From Macrococcus hajekii (GTDB lineage Bacteria; Bacillota; Bacilli; Staphylococcales; Staphylococcaceae), in assembly GCF_004359505.1 (NCBI RefSeq), contig NZ_SCWE01000005.1, forward strand, positions 25,632 to 89,631: 64,000 bases of DNA, read 5' to 3'. Position 1 is the first letter of the stretch. The number at the start of each line of letters is the position of its first letter. The position numbers were made by a program, and so were the translations under genes. Under the pieces are notes generated by a model. It saw nothing but the letters and a program-made list of their open reading frames with translations, ran no database searches and had not been told where the DNA came from. Below are positions 8,918 through 18,813 of this stretch, piece by piece.

Positions 8918-9748
8918 ATGTCACTTAAAAAAACACTTACAATTGCAGGTTCTGATACAAGTGCCGGCGCTGGTATGCAGGCCGACTTAAAAACATTTCA
9001 AGAACTGAATACTTATGGTATGGTCGCACTGACAGCGGTGGTTACTATGAATCCTGAATCATGGAGTCATGATGTAACGCCTTTACCAATTGAGTTACTG
9101 GATAAACAGATTCAAACCGCTCTATCTATCGGACCCGACGCTATTAAAACGGGTATGCTCGGAACTGAAGAAATCATCGGTCGTGCAGCACAGGCTTTTA
9201 AAGATTCAGACGCAGAATTCTTCGTTGTGGATCCCGTTATGGTTTGTAAAGGCGAAGATGAAGTCTTAAACCCAGGTAATACTGATGCTATGATTAAAGA
9301 ATTATTACCGCTGGCGACAGTTGTTACTCCTAATCTATTCGAAGCGGGTCAGCTTTCTGGTCTCGGTAAACTGACATCAGTCGATCAAATGAAGGAGGCA
9401 GCACGTATCATTCATGAGCGTGGTGCTCAGCATGTCGTCATAAAAGGCGGCAAAGCGCTGGAAGGTGCAGAAGCACTCGACCTATACTTTGACGGTACGA
9501 CTTATACTCTTCTGACGACTGACAAGTTCCAGTCATCTTATAATCATGGTGCAGGTTGTACATTTGCAGCAGCTACTACAGCTCACTTAGCTAATGGCTT
9601 ATCACCTCGCGAAGCAGTGATTAACGCTAAAGCCTTTGTAGCATCTGCAATTAAGCACGGCTGGAAAATGAATGAATTTGTAGGACCTGTTCAACATGGC
9701 GCTTACAACAAAGTCGAAAAAATCGACGTTCAGACTAAAGAAGTGTAA
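8918..9748 (+). CDS. pdxK: Pyridoxal/pyridoxine kinase (ThiD-like ribokinase fold)
   Basis: Phosphorylates pyridoxine, pyridoxal or pyridoxamine at the 5' position to salvage vitamin B6; the ThiD-like fold may also act on hydroxymethylpyrimidine. The 276-residue protein starts at the ATG at 8918, after GGGGT; an upstream in-frame ATG at 8879 lacks a site and overlaps the -10. Motifs are AGSDTSAGAGMQADLKTF near the N-terminus and NHGAGCTFAAA at the anion hole. The stretch FVVDPVMVCKGEDEVLNPGN matches S. aureus PdxK as remembered. De novo pyridoxal phosphate genes pdxS/T lie in the same window. Confidence 0.92.
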   Translation: MSLKKTLTIAGSDTSAGAGMQADLKTFQELNTYGMVALTAVVTMNPESWSHDVTPLPIELLDKQIQTALSIGPDAIKTGMLGTEEIIGRAAQAFKDSDAEFFVVDPVMVCKGEDEVLNPGNTDAMIKELLPLATVVTPNLFEAGQLSGLGKLTSVDQMKEAARIIHERGAQHVVIKGGKALEGAEALDLYFDGTTYTLLTTDKFQSSYNHGAGCTFAAATTAHLANGLSPREAVINAKAFVASAIKHGWKMNEFVGPVQHGAYNKVEKIDVQTKEV

Positions 9749-9754
9749 AATGAC

Positions 9755-9794
9755 TACAAAGAAGAGTGGACCATATGGTGCACTCTTCTTTGTA
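9755..9794 (+). terminator. Terminator-like hairpin after pdxK
   Basis: A perfect 14-bp inverted repeat (9755-9768 with 9781-9794) with a 12-base loop that itself contains the palindrome CCATATGG. The T-run is short (the right arm ends CTTTGTA), so strength is uncertain. Confidence 0.65.
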
Positions 9795-9865
9795 AATAAA
9801 ATATCTATAATTCGTGCATATATTTTAGTAAACTAATAGAAGGACACTATTAAGGAGTAATTTCA

Positions 9866-10222
9866 ATGGAATTAATTAATGAGCAAGCTGTACAACAGCT
9901 TCTTAATGACTTTGCGGATGAACCTGTCTATTTACATGTCGAAACGACGAATGGTGCTTATGCTTCTCATTTTGACGAAAAGGTATTCAATGCAGGAACA
10001 TTTTTACGCAATATTAAAGTCACTTATATTCAAGGTAAGATTACAGGCGGTAAGAAAGATCCTTACCGTGTTGGTCTCAAACTTGAAGGTGGCTGGGTAT
10101 ACGTTCAAGGACTCACGCATTACGAAATCGCTGAAGATGGTGCTTTTCTGATGGCTGGACATAATTATGACGGTCAACTAGCTGCCGCTCTGGAAATCAG
10201 CAGAACACCATTTCATATATAA
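9866..10222 (+). CDS. yojF: YojF family protein (DUF1806), bacillithiol-associated
   Basis: A 118-residue soluble protein of the DUF1806/YojF family, which is typically encoded directly before bshB2. The biochemical role is unknown to me; the constant pairing suggests an accessory role in bacillithiol synthesis. The sequence is rich in short beta strands (RVGLKLEGGWVYVQGLTHYE). The start follows AAGGAG. It leads a four-gene operon yojF-bshB2-folE2-acetyltransferase with 10-20 base gaps. Confidence 0.88.
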   Translation: MELINEQAVQQLLNDFADEPVYLHVETTNGAYASHFDEKVFNAGTFLRNIKVTYIQGKITGGKKDPYRVGLKLEGGWVYVQGLTHYEIAEDGAFLMAGHNYDGQLAAALEISRTPFHI

Positions 10223-10235
10223 GAGGTGCACGAAC

Positions 10236-10898
10236 ATGACAGAATCACAAGTATTAGTTGTATTTCCCCATCCCGATGATGAAGCATTCGGTGTTTCAGG
10301 CACACTTGCACAGTTTACAGATGCAGGCGTTCCTGTCACTTATGCATGTCTGACACTTGGACAGATGGGTCGCAATCTAGGCAACCCTCCCTTTGCCACA
10401 CGCGAATCACTGCCGTTCATTCGTGAAAAAGAACTGGAACGTGCAGCAGAAGCAATCGGAATCAAAGATTTACGTAAAATGGGATATCGTGATAAAACGC
10501 TTGAATTTGAGAAAACAGAAGACTTAGCTAATATGGTCGGTGCATTAATTGATGAACTGAAACCTTCACTGATCATTTCATTCTATCCCGGCTATGCCGT
10601 CCATCCGGACCACGAAGCAACGGCAGATGCAGTCGTAGAAGCTGTTCGCCGCTTACCTGACGAAGACCGACCTAAACTGCATCTTGTCGCATTCAGCCAC
10701 GACACATTAGATGAATTAGGCGCACCTGACGTAGTAGTCGATATTACAGGTTACGAAGAAAGAAAAATGAAGGTACTGGAAGCTCATGCTTCACAGACAG
10801 GTCCCATGCTCGCAAGTCTTGCTGCAGATTCACAACAGGCGGAAGCAGCACATGATATGTGGATGAAGACAGAAAGTTTCTACAGCTACCCTTTATAA
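10236..10898 (+). CDS. bshB2: Bacillithiol biosynthesis deacetylase BshB2
   Basis: Zinc hydrolase of the LmbE/PIG-L family that removes the acetyl group from N-acetylglucosaminyl-malate, the second step of bacillithiol synthesis. The 220-residue protein has the zinc/catalytic motif HPDDE at residues 12-16 and the third zinc ligand in HPDHEATADAV. It starts 13 bases after yojF, and folE2 follows 20 bases after its stop. Bacillithiol is the main low-molecular-weight thiol of staphylococci and bacilli. Confidence 0.93.
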   Translation: MTESQVLVVFPHPDDEAFGVSGTLAQFTDAGVPVTYACLTLGQMGRNLGNPPFATRESLPFIREKELERAAEAIGIKDLRKMGYRDKTLEFEKTEDLANMVGALIDELKPSLIISFYPGYAVHPDHEATADAVVEAVRRLPDEDRPKLHLVAFSHDTLDELGAPDVVVDITGYEERKMKVLEAHASQTGPMLASLAADSQQAEAAHDMWMKTESFYSYPL

Positions 10899-10918
10899 AG
10901 AATTTAGGAGACTAGTAA

Positions 10919-11791
10919 ATGAATGAATATAATTTAAATACCCGAGAAGGCCGTTGGAGACATTTCGGCTCCGTTGATCCTATCAAAGGCACTAAACCTA
11001 CAGAAAAAGAGCTGATGACAGACTTACAAAGCTCTAAAAAAGATTTTTTATTTGAAATTGATCATGTCGGCATTAAAAATTTAACTTATCCGGTACGCAT
11101 CGGTGATTTTCAGACAGTCGGTAACTTCAGCCTGTCTACTCACCTGGCTAAAGATGAAAAAGGCATCAATATGAGTCGTATACTTGAATCAGTGGAATCG
11201 CATTATGACAATGGACTGACGCTTGATTTTGATACACTTAAAAAAGTACTGATCACTTTGCAGACAGCGATGAAACAAAAAAATGCCTCTGTCGAAGTAG
11301 AGGGCATCTGGTTCTTCAATCGCTATAGTCCGATTACAAACTTAAAAGCTGTCGGTCATGCTGATACAACATTTGCGATGATGGTTGCCGATGAAGAAAT
11401 CATCAGTCAATCAGTGACGATTAAGGCGCAAGTCACAACACTTTGTCCATGTTCAAAGGAAATCAGTGAATACTCCGCACACAATCAGCGTGGTGTTATT
11501 ACTGTCAAAGCCTACCTTGAACATTCATTGCCTACTGATTATAAGGAGCAGATCCTTGAAGCGATGGAAATCAACGCATCAAGTATGCTCTATCCGATTT
11601 TGAAACGCACTGATGAAAAATCAGTGACAGAACGTGCCTATGAAAATCCACGTTTTGTTGAAGATTTACTTCGCTTAATTGCAGCTGATTTAGTTGAAAT
11701 TCCTTTCATCAAAGGATTTGAAATCGAATGTCGAAATGAAGAATCTATTCACCAGCACGATGCATTTGCACGCCTCAAATACAGTAAATAA
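10919..11791 (+). CDS. folE2: GTP cyclohydrolase FolE2 (type IB)
   Basis: Converts GTP to dihydroneopterin triphosphate, the first step of folate synthesis. This is the type IB enzyme, which is not strictly zinc dependent. The 290-residue protein has the active-site segment [20 protein letters not shown] with Cys176 and Cys178, and the C-terminal [18 protein letters not shown]. It resembles S. aureus FolE2 closely and starts with [15 protein letters not shown] near the N-terminus. It lies in the operon after bshB2. Confidence 0.96.
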   Translation: MNEYNLNTREGRWRHFGSVDPIKGTKPTEKELMTDLQSSKKDFLFEIDHVGIKNLTYPVRIGDFQTVGNFSLSTHLAKDEKGINMSRILESVESHYDNGLTLDFDTLKKVLITLQTAMKQKNASVEVEGIWFFNRYSPITNLKAVGHADTTFAMMVADEEIISQSVTIKAQVTTLCPCSKEISEYSAHNQRGVITVKAYLEHSLPTDYKEQILEAMEINASSMLYPILKRTDEKSVTERAYENPRFVEDLLRLIAADLVEIPFIKGFEIECRNEESIHQHDAFARLKYSK

Positions 11792-11801
11792 GGAGCAACT
11801 T

Positions 11802-12359
11802 ATGACTGAAAAAGAAAAGATGCTTAAAGGTGAGCTATACGATCCCCAGGATGAAGTGCTTGTAAGCGATCGTCTTCAGGCTAAGCTGGCCATTCGCAGC
11901 TACAATGCAGTACCAGAAAACTTGCAAGAAGAACGAACGAAAAGAATCAAAACTATTTTCGGTTCGACTGGCGAACACATTCATGTTGAAAGTAACCTAA
12001 GAGTTGATTATGGTTATAATATTCATGTGGGTGAAAATTTTTATTCGAACTACGATTTAACTTTACTGGACGTGGCAGCTATAGAGATTGGTGACAACTG
12101 CATGATTGCGCCTTCCGTCCATATTTATACAGCGACACATCCTGTGCATCCACAGGAACGTAATAGCGGGCTTGAGTTTGCAAAGCCTGTTAAAATTGGT
12201 CATAATTGCTGGATAGGCGGTCGTGCCATTATTAATCCAGGCGTTACAATTGGTGATAATGTGGTGATTGCCAGTGGAAGTGTTGTTACAAAAGATGTCC
12301 AGGATAATGTAGTGGTGGCAGGTGCGCCTGCACGTGTCATCCAAGTAATCGAAGTTTAA
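11802..12359 (+). CDS. Sugar O-acetyltransferase (Maa/LacA-type, left-handed beta-helix)
   Basis: Acetyl-CoA-dependent O-acetyltransferase of the maltose/galactoside acetyltransferase family; the actual sugar acceptor is unknown. The 185-residue protein has an N-terminal Mac domain ([19 protein letters not shown]), hexapeptide repeats ([19 protein letters not shown], with the catalytic His in THP), and [17 protein letters not shown]. The frame is open further upstream inside folE2, but the ATG at 11802 has AAGGAG at the right spacing. It is the last gene of the yojF operon, before a terminator. Confidence 0.9.
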   Translation: MTEKEKMLKGELYDPQDEVLVSDRLQAKLAIRSYNAVPENLQEERTKRIKTIFGSTGEHIHVESNLRVDYGYNIHVGENFYSNYDLTLLDVAAIEIGDNCMIAPSVHIYTATHPVHPQERNSGLEFAKPVKIGHNCWIGGRAIINPGVTIGDNVVIASGSVVTKDVQDNVVVAGAPARVIQVIEV

Positions 12360-12370
12360 TATGAGATACA

Positions 12371-12407
12371 AAAACAGACATTTCTGAGATTCAGAAATGT
12401 CTGTTTT
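12371..12407. terminator. Bidirectional terminator, acetyltransferase / Cof phosphatase
   Basis: A perfect 17-bp inverted repeat (12371-12387 with 12391-12407) with a 3-base loop, with T-runs on both strands, between convergent genes. Confidence 0.92.
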
Positions 12408-12412
12408 CATAT

Positions 12413-13842
<1,430 letters not shown>

Positions 13843-13861
13843 TTATCGGTAGGAGAAAATT

Positions 13862-14455
13862 ATGTCATTATATATTGCAGTTGAAGGGCCTATAGGTGTC
13901 GGTAAAAGTTCACTTACTCATATGCTGGCCGATACGCTCAAGATGGAAACCTTATTCGAAATAGTCGAAGAAAATCCTTTTCTCAGCGATTTTTATGAAG
14001 ATATCAGTAAGTGGAGCTTTCAGACAGAGATGTTTTTTCTGTGCAACCGCTATAAGCAGATTAACGACTTAGGCAATCGCTCAGTCGTCAGTGATTATCA
14101 TGTCCTGAAAAATAAAATATTTGCGCGTAACACACTTGATGCTAAGGAATATGCAATATTCGAGAAAATTTATGCGGTTATGACAGAAAATTTACGTCAA
14201 CCGGATATCACTATTTTTCTATCGGCTGAGCTGCCCGTACTGAAAAAGCGTATTCATAAGCGTAAACGAGATTTTGAAGAAGCGATTGCAGATGATTATT
14301 TACTGAAACTGACAGAGGATTATCAGTCTATCTATCAGTCAACGCCGCAAGCACTCTATATAGACACTACACACCTTGATTTCGTCCATAACCCTGAAGA
14401 CTACGAGAAAATATTGAAACAAATAATGAATTTGATCGGAGAGACACATGCCTAA
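13862..14455 (+). CDS. dgk: Deoxyguanosine kinase (deoxynucleoside kinase family)
   Basis: Phosphorylates purine deoxynucleosides for salvage. The 197-residue protein has the P-loop GPIGVGKSS at about 9-17 and the lid arginines in KKRIHKRKRDFE. SDYHVLKNKIFA replaces the DRSIYED type of motif seen in the downstream paralogue, which fits B. subtilis Dgk (YaaG). The start follows TAGGAGA. The gene overlaps dck by 8 bases. The split of substrates between the pair is inferred from B. subtilis. Confidence 0.88.
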   Translation: MSLYIAVEGPIGVGKSSLTHMLADTLKMETLFEIVEENPFLSDFYEDISKWSFQTEMFFLCNRYKQINDLGNRSVVSDYHVLKNKIFARNTLDAKEYAIFEKIYAVMTENLRQPDITIFLSAELPVLKKRIHKRKRDFEEAIADDYLLKLTEDYQSIYQSTPQALYIDTTHLDFVHNPEDYEKILKQIMNLIGETHA

Positions 14456-15104
14456 AATTCCAAACGATGCGATTATCACTATTGCTGGCACAGTAGGTGT
14501 CGGCAAGTCATCATTAACTAAAGCCTTAGCAGAGAAACTGAACTTCAAGACATCATTTGAAAAAGTAGATAACAATCCATACCTTGAAAAGTTCTATCAG
14601 GATTTTGACCGCTGGAGCTTCCATCTGCAAATTTACTTTCTAGCAGAACGCTTTAAAGAACAAAAGAAAATGTTTGAATACGGTGGCGGTTTTATTCAGG
14701 ACCGTTCAATCTATGAGGACGTCGATATATTCGCCAAGATGCATGAAGAGGGCGGTACAATGACGCCTGAAGATTTCGAGACCTATTATCAGCTCTACGA
14801 GGCGATGGTCATGACACCCTATTTCCCACGCCCTGACTGTCTGATTTACTTAGAATGTGATTACGAGTCTGTGATTAAACGTATAACAGAACGCGGCCGG
14901 CAGATGGAGATTGAAACGGATGAAGCCTATTGGCGCGCCTTATTTGCTCGTTATGAAAAATGGATTGACGGCTTCAATGCCTGTCCAGTTGTCCGCATTC
15001 ATATCAATGAGTACGATGTATTCAATGATATTGACTCACTTGATCCAGTTATAGATAAAATCGCTAAAGTTATTGCTGCGCACCGCGCCTCTCAACAACG
15101 ATAG
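14448..15104 (+). CDS. dck: Deoxyadenosine/deoxycytidine kinase
   Basis: Phosphorylates deoxyadenosine and deoxycytidine for salvage. The 218-residue protein has the P-loop GTVGVGKSS at about 14-22, the substrate motif QDRSIYEDVDIFAKM, and the lid ITERGRQMEIE. It is the paralogue of the preceding gene; both resemble the B. subtilis YaaG/YaaF pair and the tandem pair I recall in S. aureus. The 8-base overlap with dgk indicates coupled translation. Confidence 0.9.
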   Translation: MPKIPNDAIITIAGTVGVGKSSLTKALAEKLNFKTSFEKVDNNPYLEKFYQDFDRWSFHLQIYFLAERFKEQKKMFEYGGGFIQDRSIYEDVDIFAKMHEEGGTMTPEDFETYYQLYEAMVMTPYFPRPDCLIYLECDYESVIKRITERGRQMEIETDEAYWRALFARYEKWIDGFNACPVVRIHINEYDVFNDIDSLDPVIDKIAKVIAAHRASQQR

Positions 15105-15123
15105 ACCGTCTTTAGCGGTCTAT
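15101..15123. terminator. Bidirectional terminator, dck / HAD phosphatase
   Basis: An 8-bp inverted repeat (ATAGACCG with CGGTCTAT) around a 7-base loop, followed by TTTATTT on the plus strand. It overlaps both convergent stop codons. Confidence 0.8.
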
Positions 15124-15812
15124 TTTATTTGTTCTATTTTAATATCAGCCACACTGTCCAGTATCATATCGGCATCTCTTAAATCCTGTTCATCGCCCGA
15201 ACCACTTAAAACACCGATTACTTGAGAAACCTGGCCATTTCGTCCTAACTGCACATCCATCTCCGTATCACCGACCATCACCGTTTCAGAAGCACTGACA
15301 TTTAGCTTTAACAGAATTTCGTCCATCAGTGCTTTTTTAGGTTTTTGATATGATGAGTTATCGCTTGTCACAATTAAATCAAAATATGACCGGATATCGA
15401 ACTTATCGATGAATAAATCCATGGATTTTGTATCATCTGCTGAGACAATCGCAAGTTGATAGCCTGCTTGCTTTAGACGTTTCAATAAATCAGGCACGCC
15501 TGCGATAATTTTAATATCAGTGAGTTCACTATCAGAGGATAGATATTCCATCTTCTGATTCGTCCAGTCAGCCAGCTGGTCCCCGTTCGGTAACAGACGC
15601 AGTTTATTGACTATCGATTTAGCACTTGTAGATTGCATAAGTTGATCCAGCTTATCATCCACTATACCGAATGCATCTTTAATTTCTGATTTAGGGACAT
15701 GAATATCTGTACGTGATGAAAATTCATTGATTAAATCATCAGCAAGCTTAACTATGAAACTGCCGAGTTCCATAAGCGTTCCATCTTTATCAAATACAAT
15801 TAACTTAGCCAT
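15120..15812 (-). CDS. HAD-superfamily phosphatase (subfamily IA)
   Basis: Small-molecule phosphatase of unknown substrate. The 230-residue protein has motif I FDKDGTLM, motif II VSADDT, motif III lysine in SYQKPKK, and motif IV GDTEMDVQLG. It resembles phosphoglycolate-phosphatase-like proteins. It starts 3 bases after the ilvE stop on the same strand and shares that transcript. In S. aureus a HAD gene also sits beside ilvE, as I recall. Confidence 0.85.
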   Translation of the reverse strand: MAKLIVFDKDGTLMELGSFIVKLADDLINEFSSRTDIHVPKSEIKDAFGIVDDKLDQLMQSTSAKSIVNKLRLLPNGDQLADWTNQKMEYLSSDSELTDIKIIAGVPDLLKRLKQAGYQLAIVSADDTKSMDLFIDKFDIRSYFDLIVTSDNSSYQKPKKALMDEILLKLNVSASETVMVGDTEMDVQLGRNGQVSQVIGVLSGSGDEQDLRDADMILDSVADIKIEQIK

Positions 15813-15815
15813 TGA

Positions 15816-16889
15816 TTAGACCTTATCCGTCACAGGAACTTCAACGCGCCAGCCGAATGGATCAGGGATAGTACCTGCCTGAATGCCAGTATACTGGTCG
15901 TACAAATGCTGAGTAATGCTACCGGTCTGCCCACCGCTAATTTTAATTTCACGTTCTTTATATTTAATAAAGCCGACTGGGGAGAGGACAGCCGCTGTGC
16001 CTGTACCGAATATTTCTGAAATATGTTCTGAATCGAGTACTTCCTCTATAGAAATACGGCGTTCTTCAACTTCATAGCCCAGATGCTCCGCAAGCTGTAT
16101 GATCGATTTACGGGTAATACCCGGCAGAATACTTCCGTTCAGTTCAGGGGTCACAACTTTGCCATCTATTACAAAGAAAATGTTCATACTACCTACTTCT
16201 TCTATATAACGCTGCTCTACACCATCCAACCAGAGCACTTGCTGATAACCCAGCTCAGAAGCTCTTGTCTGTGCGGCAAGACTTGCTGCATAGTTACCTG
16301 CCGCTTTAGCAAAACCGACGCCTCCTCTTACAGCTCGCACATATTCATCTTCTACATAAATACGCGTTGGCATCAGCTGTTCATCCCCGTAGTAAGCACC
16401 GACTGGAGATAAAATAATCATAAACTTATATTCCAGTGCTGCATGCACACCGAGGTGAGGTTCAGTGGCAATCACGAAAGGACGGATGTATAGCGATTCT
16501 CCTTCACCTTCAGGTATCCAGTCTTTTTCAAGTGCAACAAGCTGCTTCAATGCCTCAAGTAGGCATTCACCATCCACTTCTGGAATATTCAAACGCGCAT
16601 TGGAACGATTCATGCGTTTGAAGTTCTCCTCAGGCCTGAAAAGTACAATCGACTCACCCTGACGATAAGCTTTCATTCCTTCAAATACTGCCTGACCATA
16701 GTGAAGAACTTGTGCTGACGGAGAAATTTCAATGTTTTGATAAGGTTGAATGACAGCATTATGCCACCCTTTATCTACCGAATAGTCCATCACAAACATA
16801 TAATCGGTAAAATGCTGGCCAAAACCTAATGATTCTGTCGGTTTTTCCTTTAATTGCTCACGTTGAATTACTTCTACTGCGTTCTTCAT
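15816..16889 (-). CDS. ilvE: Branched-chain amino-acid aminotransferase
   Basis: PLP enzyme interconverting Leu, Ile and Val with their 2-keto acids, using glutamate/2-oxoglutarate. The 357-residue class IV protein has [15 protein letters not shown], the PLP lysine in [40 protein letters not shown] and [13 protein letters not shown]. An ATG at 16898 is in frame, but the GGA site abuts it; the ATG at 16889 has AAAGGA at 8-base spacing and is chosen. It lies directly downstream of the mtn operon, which lacks its own aminotransferase. Confidence 0.95.
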   Translation of the reverse strand: MKNAVEVIQREQLKEKPTESLGFGQHFTDYMFVMDYSVDKGWHNAVIQPYQNIEISPSAQVLHYGQAVFEGMKAYRQGESIVLFRPEENFKRMNRSNARLNIPEVDGECLLEALKQLVALEKDWIPEGEGESLYIRPFVIATEPHLGVHAALEYKFMIILSPVGAYYGDEQLMPTRIYVEDEYVRAVRGGVGFAKAAGNYAASLAAQTRASELGYQQVLWLDGVEQRYIEEVGSMNIFFVIDGKVVTPELNGSILPGITRKSIIQLAEHLGYEVEERRISIEEVLDSEHISEIFGTGTAAVLSPVGFIKYKEREIKISGGQTGSITQHLYDQYTGIQAGTIPDPFGWRVEVPVTDKV

Positions 16890-16922
16890 CTTGATCATCC
16901 TTTTTCTTTTTTATTTATATTC

Positions 16923-16950
16923 ATTCTATACCTCATAAAACATGAGTCAA
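16923..16950 (-). promoter_or_regulatory. Promoter of ilvE
   Basis: On the minus strand, -35 TTGACT (16945-16950) and -10 TAGAAT (16923-16928) are 16 bases apart. The leader is short, with no room for a T-box or leader peptide. ilvE is therefore transcribed separately from the mtn operon, which ends at the terminator at 16995-17029. Confidence 0.8.
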
Positions 16951-16994
16951 ATAATAACAGTATTTCATGACAGAGATGCAAATGTTGAGCAATA

Positions 16995-17029
16995 GAAAAG
17001 GCATGCAAACTCAGTTTGCATGCCTTTTC
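16995..17029 (-). terminator. Terminator of the mtn operon
   Basis: A 16-bp perfect inverted repeat (16995-17010 with 17014-17029) with a 3-base loop, just after the mtnD stop. On the minus strand the stem ends in CCTTTTC and runs into CTATTGC. Confidence 0.85.
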
Positions 17030-17034
17030 CATGA

Positions 17035-17553
17035 TTATTCTTTATCGTAGACAGGTACCCATCCTGCTTCATCTACAAAAATACGAACAGCTACCACTTT
17101 ACGACTCGTATCGAGAGTAAAGTAATGCCTCACGTTAGGTGGAACTGAAATCAGATCGCCCGGTGTTAAATGGACCTCAAAAAACTGTTCCTGTCCTTGA
17201 ATGACAAATACACCGTTACCACTCACAACAAAACGCACTTCATCATCTGTATGATGATGCTCACGTTGAAAATTATTCAGCAGCTGGTCCAGGTCTGGTG
17301 TCGTTTCAGATAAGCTGATTACATCACTAGCCTGATAACCTCGTCGTTCACTGATGGCCTTGATCTCCGGCTCGAAGGCATCTAAAATTCTCTGCTTGTC
17401 TTCATCTGTCAGAGCATAATTCTCTTGTAAATGTTCCGGCAGACGCGAAGTATCCCAGTGTTCATAGATCACATTATTATTTTCCAGATAATTTTTAATA
17501 TCCTGCTGATTTTCAATTCTTTCCTGTGTGCTCTGTAAAATTAAATAAGCCAT
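17035..17553 (-). CDS. mtnD: Acireductone dioxygenase
   Basis: Splits 1,2-dihydroxy-3-keto-5-methylthiopentene with oxygen to give formate and 2-keto-4-methylthiobutyrate, the methionine precursor. The 172-residue cupin has metal ligands His99 and His101, Glu105 in EHHHTDDEVRF, and His143 in PPNVRHYFTL. Which metal (Fe for the on-pathway reaction, Ni for the off-pathway one) cannot be read from sequence. It is the last gene of the mtn operon, 1 base after mtnB. Confidence 0.95.
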   Translation of the reverse strand: MAYLILQSTQERIENQQDIKNYLENNNVIYEHWDTSRLPEHLQENYALTDEDKQRILDAFEPEIKAISERRGYQASDVISLSETTPDLDQLLNNFQREHHHTDDEVRFVVSGNGVFVIQGQEQFFEVHLTPGDLISVPPNVRHYFTLDTSRKVVAVRIFVDEAGWVPVYDKE

Positions 17554-17554
17554 A

Positions 17555-18169
17555 TTACATCTCTCCCTTTATATAATGTCTCGCTGCATTTAACTGCAGC
17601 TGGTATTCAAATAAAAATTCTGCTGCTTCAAATAATTTCAACGCTTCTGTACTCGTCCGTCCCCAGACGTTGACACCGTGGTTACGAATCAGGACAATGC
17701 CATAGTCCGATTGAATATGCGGTACAAGTAGATGTGCCAATTGATTGATATCACTGGGATTTTCAATAATCGGAATACGAAGGACATCATCTTCCTGCCA
17801 TAACCCAAACGCTTTGATGAGTTCCTGATGGCGGAATTCAATAGAGCCACAATCACCATAGATTTCTGAAATAACATTATTGCTGACTGTATGAATATGA
17901 ATAGAAGTTCTCGCCTTCGTCCTCTTGAATATTTCGACATGCAGCTGCGTCTCAAGTGAAGGCTTCAATTCTTCAAGCGGTTCGCCCGTCGCTGAGACGT
18001 GAACAAAACTCTGATTGTTCGTGATGTATTTATCTACACCGCTTGTTGTCACAAGTAATGTATTGTCATCATTTCTGATACCTAGATTACCGCTCGTTCC
18101 AGGAAAAAGGTTTCTAGCTGCTAAACGTTCTTTGACGATTGATAGGTTATGTCTGACGTCGCATGTCAT
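17555..18169 (-). CDS. mtnB: Methylthioribulose-1-phosphate dehydratase
   Basis: Dehydrates 5-methylthioribulose-1-phosphate to diketo-5-methylthiopentyl-1-phosphate. The 204-residue class II aldolase-fold protein has zinc ligands in SIHIHT and IRNHGVNVWG, with the substrate loops GTSGNLGIR and TTSGVDK. Its start overlaps the mtnX stop by 4 bases (ATGA). Confidence 0.94.
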   Translation of the reverse strand: MTCDVRHNLSIVKERLAARNLFPGTSGNLGIRNDDNTLLVTTSGVDKYITNNQSFVHVSATGEPLEELKPSLETQLHVEIFKRTKARTSIHIHTVSNNVISEIYGDCGSIEFRHQELIKAFGLWQEDDVLRIPIIENPSDINQLAHLLVPHIQSDYGIVLIRNHGVNVWGRTSTEALKLFEAAEFLFEYQLQLNAARHYIKGEM

Positions 18170-18813
18170 GTGGTGACCTCCTTTAAACGTTCTGCTATCT
18201 CTCTAAATGTCTCAAAAGCGATATGCGGAATGTCATTATCTTCAGCATATGAGGTTAACTTATCCGTCGTAAAGAGGACATCTGCCACTTCTGCCAACTT
18301 TATATCAGTGATACTATCACCAATGGCAATGACACGATCATCTTTAAGCGTTCTGACAATAGAAGGTTTGCACGTCCCACATTGCCCGGACTCACATAAC
18401 TTATCACATGGATAGCGCCATTCTACCTGCATGTGGACACTGCTGAAATCAACATCATTCGCGTAGACGGACTTAATACCATTAAACTGAGCAATAATGG
18501 GATCGATGAAGAAATGCATCCCTCCACTGATGATATAAAAAGGAATATCTAATGCCTTCGCCGTATCAAGTAACTGCTGGAAACCTGGTCGAATTTTAAC
18601 TTCAGATAGAACAAAATCAATGATTCTCTCTTTATCTGAACTCTCTAGTATTTGAAAGAGCGTCGTCACACCTTGCTGTATACTGATACGACGATCGAGT
18701 ATACCTTGCAGAACTGCTTCACTGTCCTGCTGTGCGAAGCGCTTCATAATCGCTACAATCGTATCACTCGATGTTACAGTGCCATCAAAGTCACAGGCTA
18801 TGATGTACCCCAT
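18166..18813 (-). CDS. mtnX: 2-hydroxy-3-keto-5-methylthiopentenyl-1-phosphate phosphatase
   Basis: HAD phosphatase that yields the acireductone for MtnD. The 215-residue protein begins MGYIIACDFDGTVTSSDT (nucleophile in DFDGT) and has ISGGMHFFID and the metal motif IGDSITDIKLAEVAD. A cysteine-rich insert, CDKLCESGQCGTC (about residues 119-131), is similar to that of B. subtilis MtnX. It overlaps mtnW by 16 bases and mtnB by 4 bases. Confidence 0.93.
   Translation of the reverse strand: MGYIIACDFDGTVTSSDTIVAIMKRFAQQDSEAVLQGILDRRISIQQGVTTLFQILESSDKERIIDFVLSEVKIRPGFQQLLDTAKALDIPFYIISGGMHFFIDPIIAQFNGIKSVYANDVDFSSVHMQVEWRYPCDKLCESGQCGTCKPSIVRTLKDDRVIAIGDSITDIKLAEVADVLFTTDKLTSYAEDNDIPHIAFETFREIAERLKEVTT

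Noticed and set aside
11694..11801. Acetyltransferase starting 36 codons earlier, inside folE2
   Set aside because: The extension overlaps folE2 in another frame, does not look like the family, and lacks a ribosome site; the ATG at 11802 has one.
12063..12410. Open frame on the minus strand across the acetyltransferase gene
   Set aside because: Antisense to a conserved gene, crosses a strong terminator, and has a composition typical of a shadow frame.
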